The translations under genes were made by a program, and so were the position numbers. 64,000 nucleotides of DNA, taken from Streptomyces aurantiogriseus (GTDB taxonomy: Bacteria; Actinomycetota; Actinomycetes; Streptomycetales; Streptomycetaceae). Below the pieces are notes generated by a model. It did no database searches. It worked only from the letters and a program-made list of their open reading frames with translations, and was not told the DNA's origin. Below, in pieces: positions 9,013 to 19,694 of this stretch. The stretch's first letter is position 1. Every line of letters starts with the position of its first letter. The stretch spans positions 186,001 through 250,000 of the forward strand of contig NZ_BMSX01000010.1 in NCBI RefSeq assembly GCF_014649375.1. The letters run 5' to 3'.

Positions 9013-9137
9013 GGAAACGGCCCCAGGGCGGGGAAGACCGTGTCCCTCCTTGAATACGTACGCCGCCCCAAGGGCTTCTCGGCCATCGGCCGGGTTCCGA
9101 ACCACCTGTCGCCGGCGCCGGCCCGCCTGAACCGCCC

Positions 9138-10730
9138 CTAGGCAGCACCCGCCCCCGTCAGCGACCGCACCTCGGTCTCCGCGTGCTTGGCCTCGTCGGC
9201 GACCTCGGTCGAGGTGACCGTGCCGAGCCAGCCCGCGAGGAAGCCCAGCGGGATCGAGACCAGGCCGGGGTTCTGCAACGGGAAGAACTGGAAGTCGACG
9301 TCCGGGAAGAGCGACTGGGGACTGCCCGACACCACCGGCGACAGCAGGACGAGCACCAGGGCCGGCACCAGCCCGCCGTACACCGCCCACACGGCGCCCC
9401 GTGTGGTGAAGCCCCGCCAGAACAGCGAGTACAGCAGGACGGGCAGATTCGCGGACGCGGCGACGGCGAAGGCGAGGCCCACGAGGAAGGCGACGTTGAG
9501 ATCGCGGGCCAGCAGGCCCAGCCCGATGGCGATCGCGCCGATTCCGACAGCGGCGATCCGCGCCACCGCCACTTCGCTGCGCGCTGCGGCGTGCTTGCGC
9601 CGCAGGGAGGCGTACAGATCGTGGGCCACCGACGCCGAGGAGGCGAGAGTGATCCCGGCGACCACCGCGAGGATCGTGGCGAACGCGACGGCTGCCACGA
9701 TCGCGAACAGAACCGTTCCTCCCGTGGAATCGGCCCCGCCGCCCAGGTCGAGCGCCAGCAGGGGAACCGCCGTGTTCCCGGCCGCGTTCGACCTGCGTAC
9801 GGCGTCCGAACCGACGATCGCCGCCGCGCCGAAGCCGAGGACGATCGTCATCAGGTAGAAGCCGCCGATGAGCCCGATCGACCAGACGACGGAACGCCGC
9901 GCGGCCCGCGCGGTCGGCACGGTGTAGAAGCGGGACAGGATGTGCGGCAGCCCCGCCGTGCCCAGCACCAGCGCGAGCCCCAGGCTCATGAAGTCGCAGC
10001 GCGCCGTCCAGTCCCCGCCGTACTTCAGCCCGGGCGCCAGAAACGCGGCTCCGTGCCCGCTGCGCTCCGCCGCCGTGAGCAGCAGCCGGTCGACGTCACC
10101 GTGGAAGCGCACCAGGACGAGCACGGTGAGCGTGACCGTGCCACCGAGCAGCAGCACCGCCTTGACGATCTGAATCCACGTGGTGGCTCGCATCCCTCCC
10201 CACGACACATAGATCACCATGAGCGCACCGACACCGATGACCGTCCACGCCTGGGCCGCCTCGCCGGTCTTGCCGAGGAGCAGTGCGACCAGGCTGCCCG
10301 CACCGACCATCTGCGCCACCAGATAGAGAACGGACACGGTGACCGAGGAGGTTCCCGCCGCGATCCGCACCGGCCGCTCGGTCATCCGCGCCGCCACCAC
10401 GTCGGCCAGCGTGAACCGCCCGCAGTTGCGCACCAGTTCGGCGACGAGGAACAGCACCACCAGCCAGGCCACGAGGAAACCCACCGAGTACAGCAACCCG
10501 TCATAGCCGAAGAGCGCGATGAGCCCGGAGATACCGAGGAAGGAGGCAGCCGACATGTAGTCGCCCGCGATGGCGAAACCGTTCTCCATCGGCGTGAACA
10601 GCCGACCGCCCGCGTAGAACTCCTCCGCCGAACCCCGCCGCTCACGGCTCACCCATGTCGTGATCCCCAGGGTCACGGCGACGAAGGCACTGAACAGCAG
10701 CAACGCCAGCGTCTGATGGTTGCCGGTCAC
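9138..10730 (-). CDS. Solute:sodium symporter (SSS family), acetate permease ActP-like
   Basis: 530 residues from GTG 10730, which overlaps the stop of the DUF485 gene as GTGA. About 13 hydrophobic helices are visible. Family hallmarks: EEFYAGGRLFTPMENGFAIAGDYMSAASFLG near the N-terminus and the conserved internal FYTVPTARAARRSVVW segment. ActP-type carriers take up acetate, pyruvate or other short monocarboxylates with sodium or protons. Pairing with a DUF485 (YjcH-like) gene is the normal operon of acetate permeases. Convergent with the two-component pair on its 3' side and in the same direction as the NarL-type system. Substrate inferred from family and operon only. Confidence 0.87.
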   Translation of the reverse strand: MTGNHQTLALLLFSAFVAVTLGITTWVSRERRGSAEEFYAGGRLFTPMENGFAIAGDYMSAASFLGISGLIALFGYDGLLYSVGFLVAWLVVLFLVAELVRNCGRFTLADVVAARMTERPVRIAAGTSSVTVSVLYLVAQMVGAGSLVALLLGKTGEAAQAWTVIGVGALMVIYVSWGGMRATTWIQIVKAVLLLGGTVTLTVLVLVRFHGDVDRLLLTAAERSGHGAAFLAPGLKYGGDWTARCDFMSLGLALVLGTAGLPHILSRFYTVPTARAARRSVVWSIGLIGGFYLMTIVLGFGAAAIVGSDAVRRSNAAGNTAVPLLALDLGGGADSTGGTVLFAIVAAVAFATILAVVAGITLASSASVAHDLYASLRRKHAAARSEVAVARIAAVGIGAIAIGLGLLARDLNVAFLVGLAFAVAASANLPVLLYSLFWRGFTTRGAVWAVYGGLVPALVLVLLSPVVSGSPQSLFPDVDFQFFPLQNPGLVSIPLGFLAGWLGTVTSTEVADEAKHAETEVRSLTGAGAA

Positions 10731-11293
10731 CAGGCACCACCGCCGCCTCGCGCCTCGCGCGTCAGCTCCTGGGTGTCCCAACGCACTTCGAGCGCCGCAC
10801 GGTCCCTGCGCAGCCGCGCATGCCGAGCGTAGGCCCAGGTGAGCAGGAATGTGCTGAGGAACTGCCCGAGCCCCGCGAGCAGCGCCACGTTCACCGCACC
10901 CGCCACGGGCCGCGCCATGAAATCGGGCGCGGTCGTCGCGGTCACGACGTACCCCACGTACCAGAGGAAGAAGCCGACGGTCGCCGGGACCACAAACCGC
11001 CGGTACCGGCCGCGCACCTCCTGGAAGGCCGCACTGCGCTGCACCTCGAGGTAGACCTGGGCCGCCGCCACGGCCCCGTCCTCCCGCTCCCGACGCGCTG
11101 TCGGAACCTCGACCACGGGCGTACTCAGGCTGCCCGACTCGCCCCAGCCCGAGGCGAGCGCGTCATACCACGGATCCTCGTACCGCACGTCTCCGGACGC
11201 CCCCACGAACGCGGAAACGTGGCCTTGCCGTTGGTCATGCGAACTCTCGGAACCGTGCCCGCTGCCACGGGCACGGCCATTGCTTGGCTGCAT
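10727..11293 (-). CDS. DUF485 (YjcH-like) membrane protein, partner of the symporter
   Basis: About 188 residues if the ATG at 11293 is used. A shorter GTG start at 11206 is also possible; no strong ribosome site decides. The N-terminal 70-90 residues are hydrophilic and contain a conserved DPWYDALASGWGE motif. The DUF485 core follows (YLEVQRSAAFQEVRGRYRRFVVPATVGFF), with two transmembrane helices at roughly 106-124 and 134-156 and a positively charged tail. DUF485 proteins are encoded just upstream of acetate/SSS symporters; whether they act as a subunit or accessory is not established. The stop overlaps the symporter GTG by 4 bp. Confidence 0.8.
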   Translation of the reverse strand: MQPSNGRARGSGHGSESSHDQRQGHVSAFVGASGDVRYEDPWYDALASGWGESGSLSTPVVEVPTARREREDGAVAAAQVYLEVQRSAAFQEVRGRYRRFVVPATVGFFLWYVGYVVTATTAPDFMARPVAGAVNVALLAGLGQFLSTFLLTWAYARHARLRRDRAALEVRWDTQELTREARGGGGAW

Positions 11294-11381
11294 GCCCAAG
11301 GATGGACAGAACGGGCAGATCCCTGACTCTTCTTCCCCGCGCTCTTCACCCCATCAGGTGACCAAGCATCCCGTCATCTCG

Positions 11382-12065
11382 TCATCCCGTCGGCGGCCGC
11401 ACCACGCCCTTCCCGTACGCGTAACGCACCGCCTGGGCACGTCCCTTGATCCCCGTCTTGGCGAACAGGTTGTTGATGTGGGTCTTCACTGTCGCGGTGG
11501 ACACATGCAGCTCTCGGGCGATCTCCTGGTTGCTGAGACCTTCGGCGATCAGGGCCAGTACCTCCGTTTCCCTCGTAGTCAGCCCGTCGGGTGGATCGAC
11601 GGGTGCCGCCGGCTTCGGCTCGGGTGCCGACAGCCGCTCCAACAGTCGCCGCTGGACGCTCGGCGACAGCCCCGCGTCGCCGGTCAGGACGCTGTGCACG
11701 GCCCGCACGATCTCGTCCCCGTCCGCGTCCTTGGTCAGGTATCCCCGCGCCCCCGCTGTCAGCGCGGGAAACAGGGAGTCGTCGTCCGCGAACGTCGTGA
11801 GCACCACGACCTGTGTGCCAGGATGCTCCGCCCGGATGCGCCGAGTCGCCTCGACCCCGTCGCACCGGGGCATGCGCAGATCCATCAGGACCACGTCAGG
11901 GGCGAGTTCGGCGACCAGCTTCACCGCCTCGTCCCCGTCCCCGGCGGCGCCCACCACTTCGATCCCCGGCAACAACCCGAGGAGCATCACGATGCCTTCC
12001 CGGACGACGGTCTGGTCGTCCGCGACCACGACCCGGGCCGGCCTCCTCTCCGCCACCTCCGTCAT
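11382..12065 (-). CDS. Response regulator, NarL/FixJ (LuxR-HTH) type
   Basis: 227 residues from ATG 12065. Receiver domain with DD at 16-17, phosphoacceptor Asp62 in LMDLRMP, Thr in TTF and Lys in TKDADG. A proline-rich linker leads to a LuxR-type HTH (LTTRETEVLALIAEGLSNQEIARELHVSTATVKTHINNLFAK). Its start overlaps the kinase stop by 4 bp. It is the last gene of a three-gene leftward operon (membrane protein, kinase, regulator). The target genes are unknown; inverted repeats upstream of the operon (13841-13880) are candidate autoregulatory sites. Confidence 0.9.
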   Translation of the reverse strand: MTEVAERRPARVVVADDQTVVREGIVMLLGLLPGIEVVGAAGDGDEAVKLVAELAPDVVLMDLRMPRCDGVEATRRIRAEHPGTQVVVLTTFADDDSLFPALTAGARGYLTKDADGDEIVRAVHSVLTGDAGLSPSVQRRLLERLSAPEPKPAAPVDPPDGLTTRETEVLALIAEGLSNQEIARELHVSTATVKTHINNLFAKTGIKGRAQAVRYAYGKGVVRPPTG

Positions 12066-13213
12066 ACAGGCACCTTCAGCGTCACCACGAACCCTTCCTC
12101 GTCCGGCCCGGCCTCGAGCGAGCCGCCCAGCAGTTCGGCGCGCTCCCGCATGCCCAGCAGACCGTATCCGCTTCCCACCTCGGCGAGTTCACCCGGCGAA
12201 CCCCCCGAATCCCGTACGTCCAGGGTCACTTCCTGTGGTCCGTACTCCAACTTCAGGTGCACCTTGGCCCCTGGCGCATGCTTGCGAGCATTCGTCAGGG
12301 CTTCCTGGGCGACCCTGCGCACGGCTTGCGACGCCTCGGCCGGCAGCGCTCTGCGTTCACCCCCGACGGTGACCTCGGCACTGTCCACCGTGCGAACGAG
12401 TTCGGTCAGGAAGTCCTCCAGGGGCGTCAGCTCGCCGCGCAGCGCAGAGAGCGCCTGCCGGGTCTCGTCGAGACCGTCGCGGGCCATGCCCCGTGCCGCC
12501 ACCACGCGTTCGAGGATCTTGTCCCGGTCCGCGTCCTGCTCGATCAGCAGCCGCGCAGCTTCCAGGTGCACGAGCTGCGCCGACAGGCTGTGGGCGAGCA
12601 CATCGTGGATCTCCCGGGTGATACGGGCCCGCTCCGCCAGAGCGGCCGACTCCGCCTCGGCCGCCCGCGCCGCTCTCTCCTGGGCGAGCAGCCGCTGGGC
12701 GTTCCCCCGGGCCTCGGCGTCCAGGCGCAGCGCGTACCCGGCGAGGGCCAGTCCGCCGGTGGTGGTGGCGGTGGTCAGCCATCCATCGCCGTTGACCGCA
12801 GCGAACGAGGCGAGTCCGACCGACGCCAGCGGCAGCGCGGCGGCCAGAGGCAGTCGCTCCAGCGCCGCGATGGCACAACCGCACCACAGGACGATGGCCG
12901 GTGACTCGAAGCCTCTGACATGGGCGGTGGCCGTGAGCCCCAGCAGCAGGACCATCAGCGTCAGGGACGGCCACAGTCGGTGCTCGAGTGTCATCCGGAG
13001 GAACGCCCAGACCAGCGCGCCCGCCAGGAGGACTCCGCCGACACCGGCGACCGTCCCCCAGCCATGGACTCGACTGTCATGGAAGGCGCTCCACAGCAGC
13101 ACACCGAGCACCAGCAACCGCACGGCCCAGGCCAACAGGCGCCTCGGCCGCGGGATCCCCTCACGGCCGAGCGCCTCCCTGGAAGGCCAGCGCGTCCAGG
13201 CATTCTCCGTCAC
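12062..13213 (-). CDS. Sensor histidine kinase, HisKA_3 (NarL-partner) type
   Basis: 383 residues from GTG 13213, which overlaps the stop of the preceding gene as GTGA; an in-frame start at 13228 is less likely. The N-terminal half carries about five hydrophobic helices (residues about 25-165) and no large extracytoplasmic domain, so it probably senses membrane stress or a membrane-associated cue. HisKA_3 phosphoacceptor region ARITREIHDVLAHSLSAQLVHLEAARLL and a C-terminal HATPase (VAQEALTNARKHAPG, GYGLLGMRERAELLGGSL). Translationally coupled both upstream and downstream. Pairs with the regulator at 11382-12065. Confidence 0.9.
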   Translation of the reverse strand: MTENAWTRWPSREALGREGIPRPRRLLAWAVRLLVLGVLLWSAFHDSRVHGWGTVAGVGGVLLAGALVWAFLRMTLEHRLWPSLTLMVLLLGLTATAHVRGFESPAIVLWCGCAIAALERLPLAAALPLASVGLASFAAVNGDGWLTTATTTGGLALAGYALRLDAEARGNAQRLLAQERAARAAEAESAALAERARITREIHDVLAHSLSAQLVHLEAARLLIEQDADRDKILERVVAARGMARDGLDETRQALSALRGELTPLEDFLTELVRTVDSAEVTVGGERRALPAEASQAVRRVAQEALTNARKHAPGAKVHLKLEYGPQEVTLDVRDSGGSPGELAEVGSGYGLLGMRERAELLGGSLEAGPDEEGFVVTLKVPV

Positions 13214-13734
13214 ACGCGCTCCTTCCACGCGGACCGGGGCACGTGGTCACCGTATGCCGTGGTCTGCGCGGGCGTCCGGTTCAGGGACTGCACGCGCCAC
13301 ATCAGGATCCCGGAGCGGACCAGCAGGGTGGCCGCGAGTCCCAGCAACATGGCCGAGCTGTCCTGGTGGACGCCCAGCATCGCGCCGCACGCGTAGAGGC
13401 CGACACGCAAGCCGATGCCGGCGCCCCAGACAGCCACGCTCGCCTTGGTGCTCCTGCTCCAGACGGCACCGTCCGCCTCCGCCCATATGCGGGTGGTGCA
13501 GGCCCAGCCGGCTCCTGTGGCCAGACCGACGAGCAGTTCGGTGACCAGCAACAGAGCCGACGCGGTCTGGTGGTGAGCATCGAGAAGGTCGGGCTCGCGC
13601 AGAGCTATGACGGCCAGGACCCCGGGCAGAATCCACCAGCGCCGATCGGTGTCGACACGGCTTGCGCGGAACTGCCGCACGATCACCAGGGCGGCCACGG
13701 CCACGATCAGCAATGCGTTGACAAGCCCGGACAT
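13210..13734 (-). CDS. Small polytopic membrane protein (CcdC/DUF1453-like), first gene of the operon
   Basis: 174 residues from ATG 13734, chosen because CGGAGGCTGTG precedes it; longer in-frame starts would add a low-complexity leader. About five hydrophobic segments: 4-20, 30-40, 50-75, 90-112 and 120-140. The MSGLVNALLIVAVAALVIVRQ opening and RxxDTDRRWWILPGVLA resemble the CcdC/DUF1453 type of membrane protein, but the match is by eye and function is unknown. GTGA coupling to the kinase suggests it is a sensory or accessory component of that two-component system. Confidence 0.65.
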   Translation of the reverse strand: MSGLVNALLIVAVAALVIVRQFRASRVDTDRRWWILPGVLAVIALREPDLLDAHHQTASALLLVTELLVGLATGAGWACTTRIWAEADGAVWSRSTKASVAVWGAGIGLRVGLYACGAMLGVHQDSSAMLLGLAATLLVRSGILMWRVQSLNRTPAQTTAYGDHVPRSAWKERV

Positions 13735-13840
13735 CACAGCCTCCGTGCGCGGGAAGGAGCCGCCGGCAGCGAGTGCCGCCGACGCCTTCGACGCTACGGA
13801 AACGCGCAGGCCCGCAGATCGGAGCGGGGGTGGATCATGG

Positions 13841-13880
13841 GTGGATCCACGAAGGCTCGGTTCTCCACCCACGGGTGGAG
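13841..13880. promoter_or_regulatory. Candidate operator pair upstream of the three-gene two-component operon
   Basis: GTGGATCCAC (13841-13850) is a perfect 10-bp palindrome, preceded by a related GGGTGGATCATG. CTCCACCC-AC-GGGTGGAG (13863-13880) is an 8-bp-arm inverted repeat. All share a GTGGA/TCCAC core and lie 107-146 bases upstream of the first gene. That is where an autoregulatory response regulator would bind. Inferred only. Confidence 0.4.
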
Positions 13881-13947
13881 CCGCGTTGGAACGCCGCTGG
13901 TCAGCACCGCCGACACGGCACGTCACGGAAGAGCACCAAGTCGGCAA

Positions 13948-13989
13948 GCACCCGGCACCCGGCACCCGGCACCCGGCACCCGGCACCCA
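13948..13989. repeat. Heptanucleotide tandem repeat (GCACCCG, 6 copies)
   Basis: Five perfect copies of GCACCCG (13948, 13955, 13962, 13969, 13976) and a sixth ending in A (13983-13989), in noncoding DNA between parE and the NarL-type operon. A 7-bp unit outside a gene cannot cause frame-based phase variation, but copy number may vary between strains. Confidence 0.9.
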
Positions 13990-14245
13990 ACCTGCCAGCT
14001 CGTGCAAGGGTGGCGGGTCGGGGCACGGCTTGCCTCGCCCCACCATCCCGCCGGCGCCGTCCACTTACCGCCGCCGGCTCACCGCACGTCCAGATCGTCC
14101 CCGGAGGCCCAGCAGCCCCTTCACCCGATCCGGCAGGCCACGCCCGGCCACCTACGCCCCGCAGGCCGCGCCGCCCGGCAACACCCCGCTCGAGCCCCCG
14201 GCCAAACTGCCCGGCAACAGCCCGGCGCCAACTCCGGCGCAGCCT

Positions 14246-16369
14246 CTAGGCGTCGATGCGCGAGCGGTCCAGTGTCGCCGCCGAGCTGGAGATGAACTCC
14301 TTGCGCGGCGCCACGTCGTTGCCCATGAGGAGGTCGAACACCTGCTCCGCCGCCTCCAGGTCGGAGAGGTTGATCCGCCGCAGGGTGCGATGGCGCGGGT
14401 CCATCGTCGTCTCGGCCAGCTGGTCGGCGTCCATCTCGCCGAGGCCCTTGTAGCGCTGGATGGAGTCCTTGTACCGGATGCCCTTGCTCTGGAACTCCAT
14501 GAGCTTGTCGCGCAGTTCACGGTCCGAGTACGTGTAGACGTACTTGTCCTGGCCCTTCTTGGGCTGGATGAGCTCGATGCGGTGCAGCGGCGGCACGGCG
14601 GCGAACACCCGGCCGGCCTCCACCATGGGCCGCATGTAGCGCTGGAACAGGGTCAGCAGCAGGCACCGGATGTGGGAACCGTCCACATCGGCATCGGTCA
14701 TCATAATGATCTTGCCGTAGCGGGCCGCGTCGATGTCGAAGGTCCGTCCCGAGCCCGCTCCTATGACCTGGATGATCGCGCCGCACTCGGCGTTCTTGAG
14801 CATGTCGGTCACGGACGACTTCTGGACGTTGAGGATCTTGCCGCGGATCGGCAGCAATGCCTGGAACTCGGAGTTCCGGGCGAGCTTCGCCGTACCGAGC
14901 GCGGAGTCCCCCTCGACGATGAACAGTTCGCTGCGATCGACGTCGTCGCTGCGGCAGTCGGCGAGCTTGGCGGGCAGGGACGAGGACTCCAGGGCCGTCT
15001 TCCGGCGCTGCGCGTCCTTGTGCTGACGGGCCGCGATACGCGTGCGCGCGGCGGCGACCGCCTTCTCCATGACAACCCGCGCCTGAGCCGCGGCGTCCCG
15101 CTTCGTGGAGGTCAAGAACGCCTTGAGCTCCTTGGAGATCACGGTGTTCACGATCCGGCGGGCCGCCGAGGTGCCGAGGACCTCCTTGGTCTGGCCCTCG
15201 AACTGCGGCTCGGCGAGACGAACGGTGACTACGGCGGTCAGACCCTCCAGGGCGTCGTCCTTGACGATGTCGTCCTCGGCGACGCGCAGCAGCTTCTTGG
15301 CGCGCAGGACCTCGTTGAGTGTCTTGGTGACGGCCTGCTCGAAGCCGGCGACGTGGGTGCCGCCCTTGGGGGTGGCGATGATGTTGACGAACGACCGCAG
15401 CGTCGTGTCGTAACCCGTGCCCCAGCGCAGCGCCACGTCGACGCCGAGTTCGCGGGTGACCTCGGTCGGGGTCATCTGACCGTGGTCGTCCAGTACCGGG
15501 ACCGTCTCCTTGAACGTGCCGTGTCCGGTGAAGCGGAGGACATCGCAGACGGGCTTGTCGGTGGCCAGGTACTCGCAGAACTCGCTGATGCCACCGTCGA
15601 AGCGGAAGGACTCCTCGCCCTTGCTGCCGCCCTCACCGAGGCCGTACTCGTCGCGGACGACGATGGTCAGGCCGGGCACCAGGAACGCGGTCTGTCGGGC
15701 GCGCTGGTGGAGGGTCTCCAGGGAGAGCTTGGCGTCCTTCAGGAAGATCTGGCGGTCGGCCCAGTACCGCACGCGCGTGCCGGTGCGGGTCTTGGGGATC
15801 CGCTTGGTCTTGCGCAGACCGCCCTTGGCCTCGAACTTGGCGTCCGGTCCGTCCGCCGCGAACGCGCCGGGGACACCACGGCGGAAGCTGATCGCGTGCG
15901 TGTGCCCACCACGGTCGACTTCGACGTCCAGGCGGGCGGACAGGGCGTTCACCACGGAGGCACCGACGCCGTGCAGACCGCCCGAGGCGGCGTAGGAACC
16001 GCCGCCGAACTTGCCGCCGGCGTGCAGCTTGGTCATGACGACCTCGATGCCGGAGAGACCGGTCTTGGGCTCGACGTCGACGGGGATGCCCCGGCCGTTG
16101 TCGCGCACCTCCACCGAGCCGTCGTCGTGGAGGATCACCTCGATGTGGTCGCAGTAATCACCGAGGGCCTCGTCGACGGAGTTGTCGATGATCTCCCACA
16201 GGCAGTGCATCAGACCACGACTGTCGGTCGAGCCGATGTACATACCGGGGCGCTTGCGCACGGCCTCGAGGCCCTCGAGGACGAGCAGGTGCCGCGCGGT
16301 GTAGTTGGAACCGTCCCGGTCTGCTCCTGCCAGCAGCGCTGTGGACGGCACGGACGTCTCGGCGGTCAC
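14246..16369 (-). CDS. parE: DNA topoisomerase IV subunit B
   Basis: 707 residues from GTG 16369. The open frame runs further upstream but that part is promoter-like. GHKL ATPase with HLLVLEGLEAVRKRPGMYIGST, NSVDEAL and DNGRGIPVD, then GGLHGVGASVVNALS. The Toprim domain has EGDSALGTAKLARNSEFQALLPIRGKILNV, the acidic DADVDGSHI, and ends in the C-terminal QRYKGLGEMDADQL. The ATP-hydrolysing partner of ParC. It is encoded between the two-component operon and a small gene, 2 kb from hrdB. The short insertion-free Toprim and parC nearby support ParE rather than GyrB. Confidence 0.93.
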   Translation of the reverse strand: MTAETSVPSTALLAGADRDGSNYTARHLLVLEGLEAVRKRPGMYIGSTDSRGLMHCLWEIIDNSVDEALGDYCDHIEVILHDDGSVEVRDNGRGIPVDVEPKTGLSGIEVVMTKLHAGGKFGGGSYAASGGLHGVGASVVNALSARLDVEVDRGGHTHAISFRRGVPGAFAADGPDAKFEAKGGLRKTKRIPKTRTGTRVRYWADRQIFLKDAKLSLETLHQRARQTAFLVPGLTIVVRDEYGLGEGGSKGEESFRFDGGISEFCEYLATDKPVCDVLRFTGHGTFKETVPVLDDHGQMTPTEVTRELGVDVALRWGTGYDTTLRSFVNIIATPKGGTHVAGFEQAVTKTLNEVLRAKKLLRVAEDDIVKDDALEGLTAVVTVRLAEPQFEGQTKEVLGTSAARRIVNTVISKELKAFLTSTKRDAAAQARVVMEKAVAAARTRIAARQHKDAQRRKTALESSSLPAKLADCRSDDVDRSELFIVEGDSALGTAKLARNSEFQALLPIRGKILNVQKSSVTDMLKNAECGAIIQVIGAGSGRTFDIDAARYGKIIMMTDADVDGSHIRCLLLTLFQRYMRPMVEAGRVFAAVPPLHRIELIQPKKGQDKYVYTYSDRELRDKLMEFQSKGIRYKDSIQRYKGLGEMDADQLAETTMDPRHRTLRRINLSDLEAAEQVFDLLMGNDVAPRKEFISSSAATLDRSRIDA

Positions 16370-16813
16370 GCGGTTCGCTCCTCGCTGAATTTCAGGTGGG
16401 CCCTCCTGGGGAAGGGCGCGGCTTCGGTCGCCGCCAAGAGGGTACCGAGGCCTGGTAGAGCCGTTGTAACGCCACCCTCGTCTGGAACTCACACTAGTCC
16501 AGGGTCGCATGCGTGTTCGATCCCTCGATGGAGTGAAGTACATATCACGTTCCCTTCGAGGCATGAACCATTTAGGCTCCGGGCACGTCCTCATGAACAA
16601 ACCGGCAATCCAGCCGGGGGGACCTGACCATGACCGATAGCGCGAAACCGTAAGACACAACAGACACGCAATACGGCACATTCGCCGCCAAACCGGCAGC
16701 AGACGGCCGCCTCGGAAGATTTTTTTCGAGGAGAAGCCACGAGCGGGAACGTTTTGGGGCTGGTTGGATGTTGACCCTGGTACGACAGCTCGTCGAGCTA
16801 GAGAAGAGGCGAC
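16370..16813. promoter_or_regulatory. Divergent intergenic region, parE / DUF7455 gene
   Basis: 444 bases with no credible gene, holding the promoters for parE (leftward) and the small DUF7455 gene (rightward). It is relatively AT-rich for this genome around 16540-16740 (with a run of seven T near 16721), as expected for promoters. No operator or RNA element was recognised. Confidence 0.4.
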
Positions 16814-17044
16814 GTGACTACTGTTCTGACCCCCGCGAGCCCGCTGACGGCCGCTGACCGCTGCGACCGCTGCGGCGCACAGGCGTACGTGCGCGTCGTC
16901 CTGCTCAGCGGCGGAGAACTGCTCTTCTGCGCCCACCACGGCCGCAAGTTCGAGCCGGAACTCAAGAAGATCGCCGCTGAGATACAGGACGAGACGGAGC
17001 GGCTGACGGCCGTTCCCGCATCCGCCTCCGACGAAGAGCGCTGA
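16814..17044 (+). CDS. DUF7455 family small zinc-ribbon-like protein
   Basis: 76 residues from GTG 16814, with AGAAGAGG upstream. A CDRCGAQ motif (CxxC) and a second pair LLFCAHHGRKFEPEL suggest a single zinc-binding knuckle; the remainder is acidic and helical. I recognise this as a highly conserved small protein encoded next to the sigma factor/topoisomerase cluster of actinomycetes (DUF7455), with unknown function. A strong bidirectional hairpin follows it, separating it from the convergent protease gene. Confidence 0.75.
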   Translation: MTTVLTPASPLTAADRCDRCGAQAYVRVVLLSGGELLFCAHHGRKFEPELKKIAAEIQDETERLTAVPASASDEER

Positions 17045-17090
17045 CCGTTCGCGTTCGACGACGAGCCAGACCCGGCACAGGCCGGCACAT

Positions 17091-17124
17091 GGGCGGCCGC
17101 CCCTGCTCCCAGGGGCGGCCGCCC
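17091..17124. terminator. Bidirectional hairpin between convergent genes
   Basis: Perfect 15-bp arms GGGCGGCCGCCCCTG (17091-17105) and CAGGGGCGGCCGCCC (17110-17124) with a CTCC loop. Placed between the stop of the DUF7455 gene and the stop of the convergent S1 protease gene, so it can terminate both. No U-run. Confidence 0.85.
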
Positions 17125-17165
17125 ACACTCGTTGCTCGTTACGCGAAGCCCACGGCACCGCTCCG

Positions 17166-18017
17166 TCAGGCGGTCTCGTTCGACTCCCGAGAACCGGTGT
17201 CCCAGCGCAGTACCCGCATGAGATCGGACACGCGCGTGTAGACGCCGGGGCTCGTCGGCCGTCCGCAACCGCTGCCCCATGACACGAGCCCGATCAGTCG
17301 GCCCTGTGCGACCAGCGGTCCGCCGCTGTCGCCCTGGCAGGCATCGCGCCCGCCCCGTACCTCCCCGGCGCACACCATGGTCTCCGCCTCATACGTGCCT
17401 TCGGCCGGCCCCGGATACGCCGCCTCACAGTGGCTGTCCGGCAGCACATGGAGGCGAGCGGCCCTGAGGGTGTGCGCGTAGGAACCGATTCCCGTGGTGT
17501 CGCCCCAGCCATAGACCGTGGCCTCCGTTCCAGGCGTGTACGCAGGATCGCCCGCTGCGGCCATGCCGATGACCGAAGACTGCGGCAGCGCCTCGGTGAG
17601 CTTGAGCACGGCGAAGTCGCCGGAGTTGCTGGAACTGTCGTAGGCCGGATTCACCCACACCTCACCCACGGGGATCTCTCGGCCCACGTCCGAGTAGAGG
17701 TCGGTGCGGCCCGCGACGACCGTCAAGTCGGTCACCCGTGGCGAGCCCAGGACCTCCTTGGCCATACAGTGGGCCGCCGTCAGCACAGTGGCGGGGCCGA
17801 CCACCACTCCCCCGCAGAACTGCCCCGACCGCATACCTCCGAACCGGTCACGGCTGGACAATGCGACGGTCCAGGGGCTGACGGAGACATCGACCGGGAA
17901 GCCACCCACGACAACGCCATCGGAGGCCGCCGGAGAGGCGGAGACCAGCGGTATCGCCATTGCCGCGGCCGCCAGGGCCAGTGGCCGGGTCAGAGCCCGG
18001 ACAAGGGGACGACGCAT
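17166..18017 (-). CDS. Secreted trypsin-like serine protease (S1 family)
   Basis: 283 residues. Signal peptide with twin basic start MRRPLVRALTR, hydrophobic core 13-27 and probable cleavage after ASPAAS (about 32). Mature start resembles VVGG (activation motif at 36-39). Catalytic triad His83 (TAAHC), Asp134 (GDFAVLKL) and Ser231 (GDSGGP), with DACQGDSGGP giving trypsin-type specificity (Asp six residues before Ser). Cysteines allow three disulfides. Expected to be an exported endopeptidase. Its gene lies between two hairpins and appears monocistronic. The start of the gene is 135 bases from the end of hrdB. Confidence 0.92.
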   Translation of the reverse strand: MRRPLVRALTRPLALAAAAMAIPLVSASPAASDGVVVGGFPVDVSVSPWTVALSSRDRFGGMRSGQFCGGVVVGPATVLTAAHCMAKEVLGSPRVTDLTVVAGRTDLYSDVGREIPVGEVWVNPAYDSSSNSGDFAVLKLTEALPQSSVIGMAAAGDPAYTPGTEATVYGWGDTTGIGSYAHTLRAARLHVLPDSHCEAAYPGPAEGTYEAETMVCAGEVRGGRDACQGDSGGPLVAQGRLIGLVSWGSGCGRPTSPGVYTRVSDLMRVLRWDTGSRESNETA

Positions 18018-18098
18018 ACGCGCTCCTCACTCTGGAATGACCGATGGGCACCCAGAGTGATTCAGCTCACGGCCGCGCGCACCCGCGCGCCCATGCCG

Positions 18099-18129
18099 AA
18101 GGCCCGGCTCCCTGAGGGAGCCGGGCCTT
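18099..18129 (-). terminator. hrdB terminator
   Basis: Perfect 14-bp arms: AAGGCCCGGCTCCC, loop TGA, GGGAGCCGGGCCTT. It lies 24 bases after the hrdB stop (18153) and upstream of the protease gene. The palindrome reads the same on both strands, with flanking AA/TT. Confidence 0.9.
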
Positions 18130-18152
18130 CGACGTCGTCCTACGACCGCGCC

Positions 18153-19694
<1,542 letters not shown>

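Larger units (their letters stand above)
13735..14245. promoter_or_regulatory. Intergenic region upstream of the NarL-type operon, downstream of parE
   Basis: 511 bases without a supportable gene. It holds two inverted repeats close to the operon start and a heptanucleotide tandem repeat (listed separately). The right part (about 14000-14245) is C/G-rich, with no recognisable terminator for parE. Both flanking genes run leftward. Confidence 0.45.
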
